This document shows positions 1-10,900 of a stretch of 64,000 bases of DNA, piece by piece. The DNA comes from Pseudisothecium myosuroides (taxonomy: Eukaryota > Streptophyta > Bryopsida > Hypnales > Lembophyllaceae): the NCBI GenBank assembly GCA_951799445.1, contig OX637296.1, positions 7,564,001 through 7,628,000 of the forward strand. The letters run 5' to 3'. Each line of letters begins with the position of its first letter. The first letter of the stretch is position 1. The notes below the pieces were generated by a model that was not told the DNA's origin, searched no databases, and saw only the letters and a list, made by a program, of their open reading frames with translations. The translations under genes and the position numbers were made by a program.

Positions 1-204
1 CTCTGGACATACACGAAAACAGAGCCCCCTGCACTGCCACAATGGGGGGGGGGTGATCAGGAATGGGTTGCCTCTCCTAATGAAGTTTGAATAAGCCCAA
101 AAATGAAATGCCCTTCAACAGTTAACCTTGTAACGACGCAGTGGCCTAAAAGTGTTTGATGGATGACAAAGAATTCTTCTATGTAAGACAATAAAATGCA
201 GATA
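1..204. other. Intergenic start of window
   Basis: No gene is recognisable. The stretch holds a short run of G near position 45 and ordinary AT-rich spacer sequence leading up to the TIR element that begins near 205. Confidence 0.5.
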
Positions 205-714
205 CAGTGGAAGCACCCAAAATTGTCAATATTAGCAATTCAGCATAGTTGGAGGCAGCTTTTCCTAAAAATAATATTTTTGTAGTATTAGTGGGTGGAA
301 ATCATGAATATTCAAGAAAAAAAATAGATTTTTTGGATGTAGTATATAATTTCTATGATTTTTCAAAGTGACGACTCCTCTAAACCACTGAAACTATCAC
401 ATAGGTGGACCCTAAACTGAAATCTACAAAAATCATTAGTCAGTGAACAAGAGTTTGGTATGTGTCCTTCAAATGCATCTGCGAATCAAAGTTAAACATT
501 TCAAGGACACATTTAGTGATAGTCTAAGGTACAAGAATGGGTGAAATCTATAAAAATCAATAGTGAGTGCACGAGAATTCGGTATGTGTCCTTCAAATGC
601 ATCAGCGAATCAAAGTTAAACATTTCAAGGACACATTAATGGTAAGTTTAGGGACACATTTAGTGATAGTCTAAGGTACAAGAATGGGAACAAGGACGCT
701 AATGGGTGTTTCTA
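205..714. mobile_element. Small non-autonomous TIR element, copy 1
   Basis: The left end (cagtggaagcaccca) and the inverse of the right end (tggtagaaacaccca) match at 11 of 15 bases. A second copy of the family lies at 19918-20305 with the same ends and interior. This copy is longer because about 125 bp (roughly 421-545) is duplicated in tandem (roughly 548-690), including a segment that reads ggacacatttagtgatag. I see no clear target duplication. The terminal motif resembles hAT ends, but the superfamily is an inference. Confidence 0.5.
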
Positions 715-1020
715 CCATACTCATTTGTAGAATTTTTTATAAAAAGGGGAGATAGTTTGACCTCCAATGAGTGCTCTTGGGTGTTTTTTAAGCAAATAAT
801 TCACCATAGTACCACAAAAAGGATGATTTCCACAATGACCAGCTCAACATTCTAGGGTTAACTTTTGGGGTTAACTTTTGAGAAGCCCTCCTTCGCAAGC
901 AATGGGCATGTCAAGTTACATCATCAGCACTTTACAAACTTTTGACAGAGCCAGCATACACAAGACTCTTGAAATGAGCACACACAAGAATCTTGTGAGC
1001 AATTCAGGGATATCAAAACG
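715..1020. other. Spacer between two DNA elements
   Basis: AT-rich sequence with no supported coding region. It contains a short direct repeat around 855-885 (gggttaacttttg twice) and nothing else I can name. Confidence 0.4.
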
Positions 1021-2208
1021 GTGAAGCACGTAGAACGTTAAATTGGGCTCACCAAATGGACCCTACGCTGAGCTGGCCTGACATGGGGCCGATCCAGACC
1101 ACAGGACTCAACCGGGCGCGCAGGGTGCAAGACCGCGATCCTATAGGACCCCTACCTTGCAGGACCTAAACCGTGCAGGACTACGACGACAATGACCACT
1201 CACGTCTTGTGTAGGGCGGCGGCTAGGGTTTAGGGTGGCAACTAGGGTTTGGAATCTTTTTTGTACTAAGAGCGGTTGAGCTCTTCCTAATTCTAACTAA
1301 CATATCCCATATGGGTTGCTTTAGGCCCTAACACCCCTCAAGTATATAAGAACTTGTCTTCTCAATGTAAAATACAAGTATGAATGACTTTTAAAGAAAA
1401 ATGAGGTACATGTGCCACATCAACCATTTTAAATAGACAATTTAACGTCCTACAGAGAAGGACAACATCCAAAAAGTTTTTTCAAGTTAAACTAAAACAA
1501 CACTTTGGATTTTTTAAGTTCTACTAAAACAACACTTTTCAACAATGAAATTGCCATGAAGTACAAGGTCATAAAAATGTCTAAACAACTTTTTCAAGTT
1601 CTACTAAAATGTTCTCTAAAAATATTTCAAGTTCTATTATAATAATGTCTTTGCAACCTTATACTTCATGGCAATTTCATTGTTGAAAAGTGTTGATTTA
1701 GTAGAACTTAAAAAATCCAAAGTGTTGTTTTAGTTTAACTTGAAAAAGCTTTTTGGATGTTGTCCTTCTCTGCAGGACGTTAAATTGTCCATTTGAAATG
1801 GTTGATGTGGCACATGTACCTCATTTTTCTTTAAAAGTCATTCATTACTTGCATTTTACATTGAGAAGACAAGCTCTTATATACTTGAGGGGTGTTAGGG
1901 CCTAAAACAACCCATATGGGATATGTTAGTTAGAATTAGGAAGAGCTTAGCTGCTCTTAGTACAAAAAAGACCCCAAACCCTAGCTGCCACCCTAAACCC
2001 TAGCTGTCGCCCTACATAGGACGTGAATGGTCGTCGTCGTCGTCGTAGTCTTGCACGGTTTAGGTCCTACAAGGTACGGGTCTTATAGGATCGCGGTCTT
2101 GCACCTCGTGCACCTAACTAGGTCCTGTGGTCTAGATCGGCCCCATGTCAGGCCAGCTCAACGTGGGGCCCATTTGGTGAGCCCAATTTAACGTTCCGCG
2201 TGAAGCAC
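1021..2208. mobile_element. Palindromic Mutator-like element with 9-bp target duplication
   Basis: The element proper is 1030-2199. It is flanked by identical 9-bp copies of gtgaagcac at 1021-1029 and 2200-2208. The two arms (about 1030-1569 and 1655-2199) are long inverted repeats of about 540 bp around a spacer of about 85 bp, starting gnngaacgttaaattgggc on each side. A 9-bp duplication with very long terminal inverted repeats is the hallmark of TIR-type MULEs. No transposase is encoded, so it is non-autonomous. The arms contain CCCTAAACCCTAG motifs and a short CGT microsatellite near 2030-2046. Confidence 0.85.
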
Positions 2209-3421
2209 AAGAATCTCGAGAGCAAGTCCATTTTCCCATCAAACTCAAGATGAGATGCAGCTCCTTACATCTTTTGGCAGAGCCTAGCCTGTAATTTGGT
2301 ACACAAGACTCCTGTCGGTAGCTTAGGGTATTTGAAAGGCAGTGAAGCATATACAACATTCTTGAGTAGCATGGCAACTTTCGAGAATAGCGCCAACTGA
2401 AAGTTATAACTTGGAGCAAATGCATGTCATATCAGCACAAATCAAGCAAAATGAAAGCTCACATTCTGATATGAAAAAATGTATAATTGGCTTGAGGAGC
2501 TCCTCTCACTCGTTCAAATTAAAGCGCCACTTCGCAAAACAAGGTATCAGAAAATCCGTTTTCATGCCTAACCAACAGGCAGGAAATTCTTTTCGTGCAT
2601 ATGCCTGGGTTCCTTTTCATGCCAATTCAGAGTGTGCCCAACAAAGGTTCTCGAGAATGTTGCCATGATGATAACTCTTGTGGACACTGGCAGCACTCAT
2701 AATCCAATCGAAGTCGGAAGAAATGCAGCTCCTGACAGAACTAACCTCACAACCTTGAAATTGAAGCAGACTTGAATGGTAACAACAAAGACACAGCAAT
2801 GGATCGAAGGATATAACCAGCAGGAATAGCATCAGCCTGCCCTTCAAAGATCCTCCCACATCTTCAACAGAAATTCAACAGAAATTAACTAACCTAGATT
2901 TAATCCCATCAATTCTGAGCATCCCATCCAGCGACCACACAGTGACTGCAGCAGAAATGGATTCCCTTTCTTAACGGACTCAGGAGCACCCATGAAAGCA
3001 CTGTAGCACCCCAAACAAAAGACACAAGACGCGTCGTGAACGAGTCTCCTTCTCTTCTTGTTGGCTACCAATTCTCTGCCTGCGTAACCTTGTTTGATAC
3101 ATTGCGCGTTTGAAATACATAATAATTCCTTAAGTAACGGTCGTCTAGACCTTTCAACACCCGGAACTCTATCATCAACTGCAGAGTCTAATAATACCTC
3201 ACTGCCTTCCGTGAATGCAACCCGCACCTCTAGCACTGAAACCATAAGCACGCATATAGTCTCTTCAAATCTGAACACAACACGAACAAACGACAAAGAG
3301 AATCTGACGGCGTTTGGGTTTAGGGTTTAGGGATTTGACATTAAAGTTACTAGGGCCGTGGACACAGGCTTGGGACACAGGCACACACAGACCCAACGGG
3401 CTTACAGGCAAAGCATGGGTT
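2209..3421. other. Spacer downstream of the metacaspase
   Basis: No coding region is supported. Overlapping open frames on both strands here are short and share no family motif. A small telomere-like motif (gggtttagggtttaggg) lies at about 3315-3331, just beyond the metacaspase stop, and is likely within or near its 3' untranslated region. Confidence 0.4.
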
Positions 3422-6290
3422 TCAAAGGGGAGCGATGAAGGGCGCATCGGCATTTTCATCTGTGCAGAACAAGCACGGGTGTTGCTTGAATCCCGTCTTG
3501 CCCAACGTCTCCCGCACGGCCATCACCACTTCCCGATTGGAGAGGGTTCCCTCGCGCTGGGCCAGCACGCTCATCAAGGCGTTGCTGAAGGCGCCGTAGG
3601 ACTGCGAGTGGTCGCCACCTGGAGTGGCGTCCGCGGACGTCTCGTTGGACTGACAGCCGCTCAGCAATATGCCCGCGTCGGGACGCACGCGGTGGCTGGC
3701 AGACGGGCGCACTCCACCGAAGGCACTCTGTTAGCAAGCAAATCTATGGCGTCAGTACACGATAATGTCCACAACATCAAGACACATCCAACTACAAGTA
3801 CAAAGTCTTCAAATTTATGATTAACCATTTCTTCAGTAATGTTCAAACCAACAGAAGCTTCCGTTATAAAATTGTGCATGGCAAACCACAAATTGAGTCA
3901 TGGATTCTCGTTAAAGCTTCTCCAAATTTTCAAACCAACAGAGCCTTTTCCGTTATAATTTGTGCACAGCAACCGACAAAGTGAGTCATAGATTCTCATT
4001 CTCAAGCTTCTCCAAATTTTCAAACCAACAGAGCCTTTTCCGTTAAAAATTTGTGCACAGCAACCGACAAATTGAGTCATGGATTCTCATTCAAGGTTCT
4101 CCAAATTTCAAACCAACAGAACCCTTTCCGTTAGAAATTTGTTCACAGCAACCGACAAAGTGAGTCAAAGTTTCTCACTCAAGCTTCTACAAATTTTCAA
4201 ACCAACAGAACCTTCTCCGTTACAAATTTGTGCAGAGCAACCGACAAATTGAGTCATAGTTTCTCATTTTCAAGATTCTCCGAATCACAGGCAGTACCGA
4301 GTCCAGCAAGCATCATACTCTAGCGTCCGAATCTGACAGGAACCCCACTAGGGGTTCCACCAGGATATAGATTGACGACATCATCCATCAAGACTTGTAA
4401 TAAAGAGCAACGCATTTGAGGAATAAAGTAAAATTCAGTCTATGACTCGCGAGAATGTTGCCTCACTAGATACCATATTTAGTGTCACGATATTTAGTGT
4501 CACGTAGATAACTTTACAAGCGACACTATCTGTAATATCTTTAAAAATGATGTCATCCTATTCCACTTCTCTATTTTGACTGTATTTGCGATAGTGGTAC
4601 CGGTATTAACAAACTACTGTACTCAGACAACCTCAGTTCAAATTTGACATGTGGAAAATTCTAGGTCGAGTGGCAAGTCTGCTTGCATTTGACTCAAGCT
4701 TCAGTGTTGGGTGCACTATGTACCCGCCTGGATGAAACTCCAAGTCAGGAGCTACAAGCATTGCAGGCGACATTTTCGAAGTTCTAGGTGTACAAACAAA
4801 TGGCTATTTTTAGATCACACCGTATGAAAGTGCGCACCTGGTTCTCACTTCTATCGGTCTAAGAAACCCTCGTATCTTCAGAATGAGTAGGACTATGTTA
4901 AGAAACAATTTGTAACAATCAAGTGAAAGAGAATGAGCTTAATGCTTCGAACCTGAAGCTGGGTGAGGACGACGTTCACAAAAGTCTTCACTTTCGGGCT
5001 GGAATCGTCCCCGAACATTTCAAAAATGGTGGTCCGAATGTTTCCGACCTGCACGTCATGTCCAGTTCGTTGGCTCAAGATCTCAGTCAGAGTGTTGATG
5101 TCGAGATTTTTGTTCTTCACCGCCTGCCCTGACTCAGAGTCGAAGTCTTCAGTGTCGGGCCTCTTTTCTCCATCGCCTCCACGTGACGCTGCGTGGTCCT
5201 TGAGCTTGGTCTTGGCCTTGGACATCAAGCCTCGAAAGCCGGACTTCTTCTCCTCCGGTTCTCCTTCCACCTCCTCGCCATCCAAGGCATCAATGCCCTT
5301 GCCAATGAGTCCATACAGGCTGCCTCCCTCACCCGCGTTCGAGGGAAGGCTGGTGTAGTTCATAGCAGTGTTACCAATCTGCTCTTTCGTGGAGTCAATG
5401 AGGCCACCACTGTGGCAGGAGTCTGACAAGAATGTGAATGTCACTCCCACAGGGATCTTGTTGACCAAATCTCGGAAATCGTCATCTGTGCACACATAAC
5501 ACGGGATCCAATTAAATATTGGAGTGATCAACGCTCTCCCCCCTTCCCCCAAACCAGTGAATGGGGGAAAATGACGCTCAGTAGATGCATCAGAAGTAAA
5601 TTTAAGCCCATGATATAAACCACAGAGATCGAATACCATTCACATCCTGAACAGGCATTAAGCTACTGTCAGCCATTTCAGACGTGCTGAACATATTATG
5701 AAACGATGGGCAAAGTACTGATATGAGAGAGGCAGACCTGTGAGGAGATTCATATCTGTGGGCACAATAGCTTCATCAGATCCAGTGTCATCCACCTCGC
5801 CAGACTCAGGAGGCACCTGTCGAAATGAACACATGAAAAGACTCAGCAAGCGGCATATGAGGAAAAAACCCTTCACTTCAGTACAAACCCTGGAACTTTA
5901 ATGGTATCACAGATCACCCATCACTAATGGCACGCATACAAATCAAAGAGACTTGCAGTCGTGAGAACTTATTGATCAGGTTTTCAGAGCCTGGCCCAGA
6001 CTAAATGCCACATGTGTGCATACCTGAGTGCCATGTCCACTGTAGTGGAATACGAGGCAATCTCCGGGCTGCGTGTTTTCAATCAGCTTGGCCAAACTCC
6101 GTCGAATGTTTTTCCCCGTGGGCTGAGGCAAATTGGGATCACTGTCCAACATCACCAACACGTCGTCTTCGTGGAAACCGAAGCGCTCCAGGAGCAGCTC
6201 CCTCACGCGCCTCACGTCATTAGCACATCCATGGAGCTCACACTTGGTTCCGGGGTAATTGCACCCCACCAGCAGTGCCCGCTTCGACAT
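3422..6290 (-). CDS. Type II metacaspase
   Basis: Arginine/lysine-specific cysteine protease of the caspase fold, involved in plant cell death and stress responses (family knowledge). I read four exons on the minus strand: 6290-6024, 5816-5738, 5485-4953 and 3727-3422. They join in frame to 394 residues, close to the usual length of about 410. The catalytic His lies in HYSGHGTQ at about residue 86 and the catalytic Cys in SDSCHSGG at about residue 139. A charged, lysine-rich linker follows, as in type II enzymes, which lack the zinc-finger prodomain of type I. The C-terminal exon carries SGCQSNETSADA and ends ADAPFIAPL. The linker between LTQLQ and that exon is shorter than in Arabidopsis MC4, so a small exon in the 1.2-kb last intron may have been missed. 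ATG at 6290 is the only sensible start. Confidence 0.92.
3842..4280. repeat. Tandem array of an 88-bp unit in a metacaspase intron
   Basis: Five copies begin with ttcaaaccaacag at 3842, 3929, 4019, 4107 and 4196, a period of 87-90 bp. Each also carries caaccgacaaa and gagtcat near its end; the first copy is the most diverged. The array lies wholly inside the intron between exons 3 and 4 of the metacaspase. Confidence 0.9.
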
Positions 6291-7938
6291 ACTTTCTTCG
6301 TTGCTTTTTGCTTTTCGATCGACTCTTCTACTTCACTCTGCAAAGAAACACATCCAAAACATCCTCATTAAGGTCACCATCATGAAGCATTTGGCGAGTT
6401 CCCTGCCTACTCTGGAATGCAAAAGCTAAAGCCAATCCCAACAATGGATATAACAAGTGAACGCAAGAACAAAGTCCAATTTTCGTGAACAACGCTCTTC
6501 CACGAGATCACCCCACCAAGTAAGACCAGACATCTATACCCCATTCAAAGAGCCGATCTCCGTCGATTCCCCGTAAACCTGTGCACAATTTGAAATGCAG
6601 AGAATGGGTAGTGTCCAATACAGGTAGCGATGTGGGCGTTCACCACAAGCGAGCTTGACGGTTCCTGTTCAGCTCTAATTAGACTTACATACGAGTTCAT
6701 ACCACTGATACACCAGAACAGACGATGATGAAGATGGTGCTGGTGCTGCTGATCCTGAGGCAAGAACGGTTAGGGTGATCCCGACGAAACCCAGAGGTTC
6801 GACTCTGACAGGCCCGATCCTTAACAAAAAGAGTAGGGTGCGATGCAGACTGCTCGAATCTATAGGATCACATTCAAAGCTACGACAATTACACCCCCAC
6901 AGACACTGCGGCACTAGGAGGACAGGGGAATGGTGGTCGCGCACCTGCGAAGCGATGGAGAATTCGGCGACCGACGCAGCCTTCAGGAGGGAAGACGAGT
7001 GGAAAAAACGTCAGCAATAGTGTCCGAGGTCTCTAAGCCGCACGACGGCAAGCAAAGCAGGCAAACAGAGTGCCAGCAGAAGAGCAAGTGAGAGAAGAGA
7101 TTCAAGGACGGAGCAAAAGAGCTATGGAAACTCAACTTATTCGGATGTTGCAAGCACAAAGATTGGCAAGGAAGAGTTCAGAGAAAGAGAGAAAGACCCA
7201 GTCAGGCAGTTTGTCAGTCGGTCGGTCGATCCATGGCATGGCAAGGGACTGGCGTGGTTGATGCCGGCGTGGATGCAGATGCAGATGCCGGCCAGTGAGC
7301 TTTGACTGAGCTTCCCGATTTCGAATTCCTGATTCCGAAACAGGGTGTTTCATATTCTTAGATGTCAGTCGCTCAGGCTCCCTCGCATCCGGTAGATTTG
7401 GGGCGGGCTCTGACTGGTGCTGTTTTCTTTTATTATCCATTAGCCACGTTACTGTCCGCCTGGCCCGCTAAGCTAATACAAAGTGGTACGTTTGGTACAG
7501 AGTGTAGCTGGCCTCCCCTGTATTTGCCAGATGTCACCAGCCACCGTCTTGCGGATTTGGCCTTTTGGCCTGACCCGGTCCCCCTCTTCTGAGATTCTTT
7601 TGGAGTAGATTATTACGAATAACCAATCTGGGATGCATCCTCCAGCACAACTTGAAGTTGTTTCCAAACAAATGAAATACGTACCTTCAATACCACCGAC
7701 CGACCTGATCGTACAAGCAGCAAATGGGACAATGAAAGTACCCCCAAAGCGACTACTACGAATCTGTTACGAAAATAGTCTACCGATTTTACTTTCTTAT
7801 TCCAATTATATGTGATACAAATGGGAGGGGCTGTTTACCAATTGGTATCGCAAATTATGAGAAGAGAAATGAGACTCCTCTTCCACAAAGAGGGCACCTA
7901 CTGTAGAAGAACCCTCTCGCCAGTCCCCCGAGCAGCGG
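6291..7938. promoter_or_regulatory. Region between metacaspase start and PLD end
   Basis: This stretch should hold the metacaspase promoter and 5' untranslated region and the PLD 3' untranslated region, since both genes read leftward. Open frames exist on both strands, but none shows a family motif or a convincing splice partner. No specific promoter element can be assigned from sequence alone. Confidence 0.35.
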
Positions 7939-10900
7939 TCAGTGGAATATCTGGGGGGAGGCGTAGTATTCACTTTCCTTGAATACAGGCCTCAGATCCT
8001 CCTCCGCCATGAACGTGAGGGGGAAGAATACTAAATGGCCACTAATTGCATCTATACAATTCTGATCAGGGTCCGAAGGGCGATCCTCCGATGACCCGTC
8101 GGGCTTGGAGTTCACAGGGCCGATGCCCAGATCAATGGTGTTGTGGCTAATCTTGTCCTTGCGCAAAGAAATGGCTTGACGAAGCACAACACGAGACCGG
8201 ATCGAGTCATCGGGGATGGACCCAAAGACATCCTTGTATATGGTTGTGTTGGTTCTGGCTTTTGCCATCCACAGGTCCTTGTAAGTAGCGTCGCAAACAG
8301 GGTCCCGAATTGCATTGACTTCATTGGCACGCAAACCCAGATGCTCGGCCCATAGAGAAACTCGTAAAGAGTGTGCAAACCGCCCTGCATTCCATACCTT
8401 CCCGTTCATACTTGACCTGATGAACTGGTTGTCCTCCAACACAACTGCGAGCTCCGAGTCCCGGGACCCCAGCAGGCTTCTGTCGTTGATGTTGGCAGAT
8501 CCAATGAGCACCGACCAGTCGTCGACGATCATGATCTTGCTGTGCACGTAAATCTGGCTGGTGGCTAATGGTCCAGATTCGTGAAGCTTTCCATGGGAGC
8601 GGAGCCCATAGAAGGAGATATAATCATCAGCTTGCGCACCGAGCTCACTGGAAAGGCGTTCCAGTAGTGAGTTTTTACCCCTGCAGATTGTCCGGTACTG
8701 CCAATGCATGATGGCTCGTACTGAGGCAGCGCCACCGTCATCGACCCCACCTTGGAATCCAGGCAGCAAAGGGAGCACCACTATGACCCGGAAGCACCTG
8801 TGCTCCTTGTAAGCCCTCATTATGCGACTGTACAACGCCTGAAGCACCCTGTTGGTAATGGTGTCGTCCCCCTCCAAGCCAGAAATGAAAAATTGATTCT
8901 CAATGTACACAAAATATTCTGCTTTCTCGATGAGAGAGCAATAGGCCTCGTGAATGCTGCGTTCTTCGGCCTGGCTTGTCCCTGCTGACCACTGGCCTAC
9001 ACTGCGTATGACTTGGCATCGACACGACGTCTGCGGTCCTACTTCTCCTATGGCGTCAAATTCACCCAACTCGTGTTCATCCACATCCCACCACTCCGAT
9101 CTAGATCCCTGCTTCCGCATACGAGCGTGTCTCTTAAGCCGACCAGTACTCTTCCGCCTTGACTCGTCATCCACCATTGTGTCTCCTACAAACGCTTGCA
9201 GAGGAACATCTGACAACAAAGCCCTCTCTTCGTCATTGGAAGCAGCCCCGTGTGGGCTTCGCAGCGGTGAGAGACCGATAAAAGCGCGTTGAATTCCTTG
9301 CACGAGTTCAGTGCTGGCATGACGCGCAACCTGAACAATCTCAGTGCTGGAGATGCTGGGGTGACGAGAAATCGGAACGAGTTCGTTGCTTTCAACCTGG
9401 GCAGCTTCCTCTTGGTCACTCTCTTTCGGGAGCAGCAAGGGAATGTCGGAGTAGGAGGACCTTGGTGACTCCAACTGCTCAGATGATTGTCTCTGGATCT
9501 CATTTTCAACCTCCGCCTTTGCTTCAATTTCTTCGTTTCCTGATCCCAGTGCCATGTTAGAACAGTAATACTGACATTAAATTATCAACGAGAAAAGATC
9601 TCAGATTTGATAAGAAAAATTCAACCTTCTGAAATCCACATATTCGCCCTACTGCTAAAGGAATGTGCGTGCGGGTTTCAGAGAGCGACCATATCGGCTA
9701 CACTGTTTAGTCTACTTTGACCAGGAAGGGTCAAGGAAGATAGCAGGCGCAAGAACGAAAGCAAGCAGCACCTTCAAACACTCCAACTACAAGCCATAAA
9801 ATTGTTAAGTGGAGCAGTGTTTTCAGCCAAATTTAGACTTTTATACAAAATCATAAGGAGAATAACGTTTTCCTATGGTCACCATGATCAAACGGAGTCT
9901 TCAGCATAAAACATGGGGAGATCACCCATGAATTATAGTAAAGATTCTACTTACAATGTCGTCAAAAGTCATGGAACAGACTAATTCAACTGAAAACCCT
10001 GTACTAACAGACTAAGAAGCAACCTCGAAGGAAGAGATCACCTGTCAGATAGTGAGGAATGACCATGTGATGCTGCGGCAGAAGCAGCGGAATTGTATTC
10101 TCGTTGGGAGCTTTACTGCGCTTTGCGTAGTTCCACCTCTGAACAAAATGCCGGGCAACATCGCGACAAGGAGGTCCCCAAAGCGCACAGTGAACATCAT
10201 GCCACGGCATGCGTGGAACCTTCTGCCGGTCCAACTCGTCCTTCATCGTGTCCTCCCAAGAGTTAGGCTCCGATTCCCTTGGATTATAGTAATCTTTCCC
10301 AGGCCAAGTGGCGCTAGGGTAGTCGGAAACTCGGTGTTCAGGAGAATCGTAACGGCCGAAACACAAATCCAGCCCTCCAAGAAAACAAACATGGTGATCG
10401 ACTATCACAAATTTCTCATGATGCGACCATAGATACACTCCGGAGGAAAAATGGTCAGGAAATCGAAGAACCTTAATGTTCTCATGAAGTCCAAGCAACT
10501 TTTGCTTCGTGTAGTTGCTATTGATCTTCAAAGCCAGTGCCACTTCTTTGTACAACAAAATGAAAATTTGAACTCCCATCTTCGCTTTGGCTTCCAGGAG
10601 GTGGTCCAGCCGGGAGGCTTCGTTGCTGCTAAACGGGCGTCTCAGGTAAAGATCCGGACAGAGCCACCAGCCTGCAATAAAAATCTCTGACCTAGCGTTC
10701 TCAATTGCTGTAGCGATTCCTTCAAACGCAGCTTTTCCATCTACAAACCACTGAGCCTCGCTACCATCAGAGAAACCACGAGGTGGTGCAAAGGAGCCAA
10801 ACCGATGAGGATGACACCACCCCTCTGGAGGTCTCAAACCTGCATCATTGATGTTTGCAACCCAGTCCTTGGCCCGTCCAGCTCGTTGAGTTCGAATTCT

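Noticed and set aside
3898..4080. Open frame on the minus strand
   Set aside because: It is produced by the 88-bp tandem repeat within the metacaspase intron.
6775..7440. Overlapping open frames between the metacaspase and PLD
   Set aside because: Frames on both strands lack motifs and splice partners; they probably lie in promoter or untranslated sequence.
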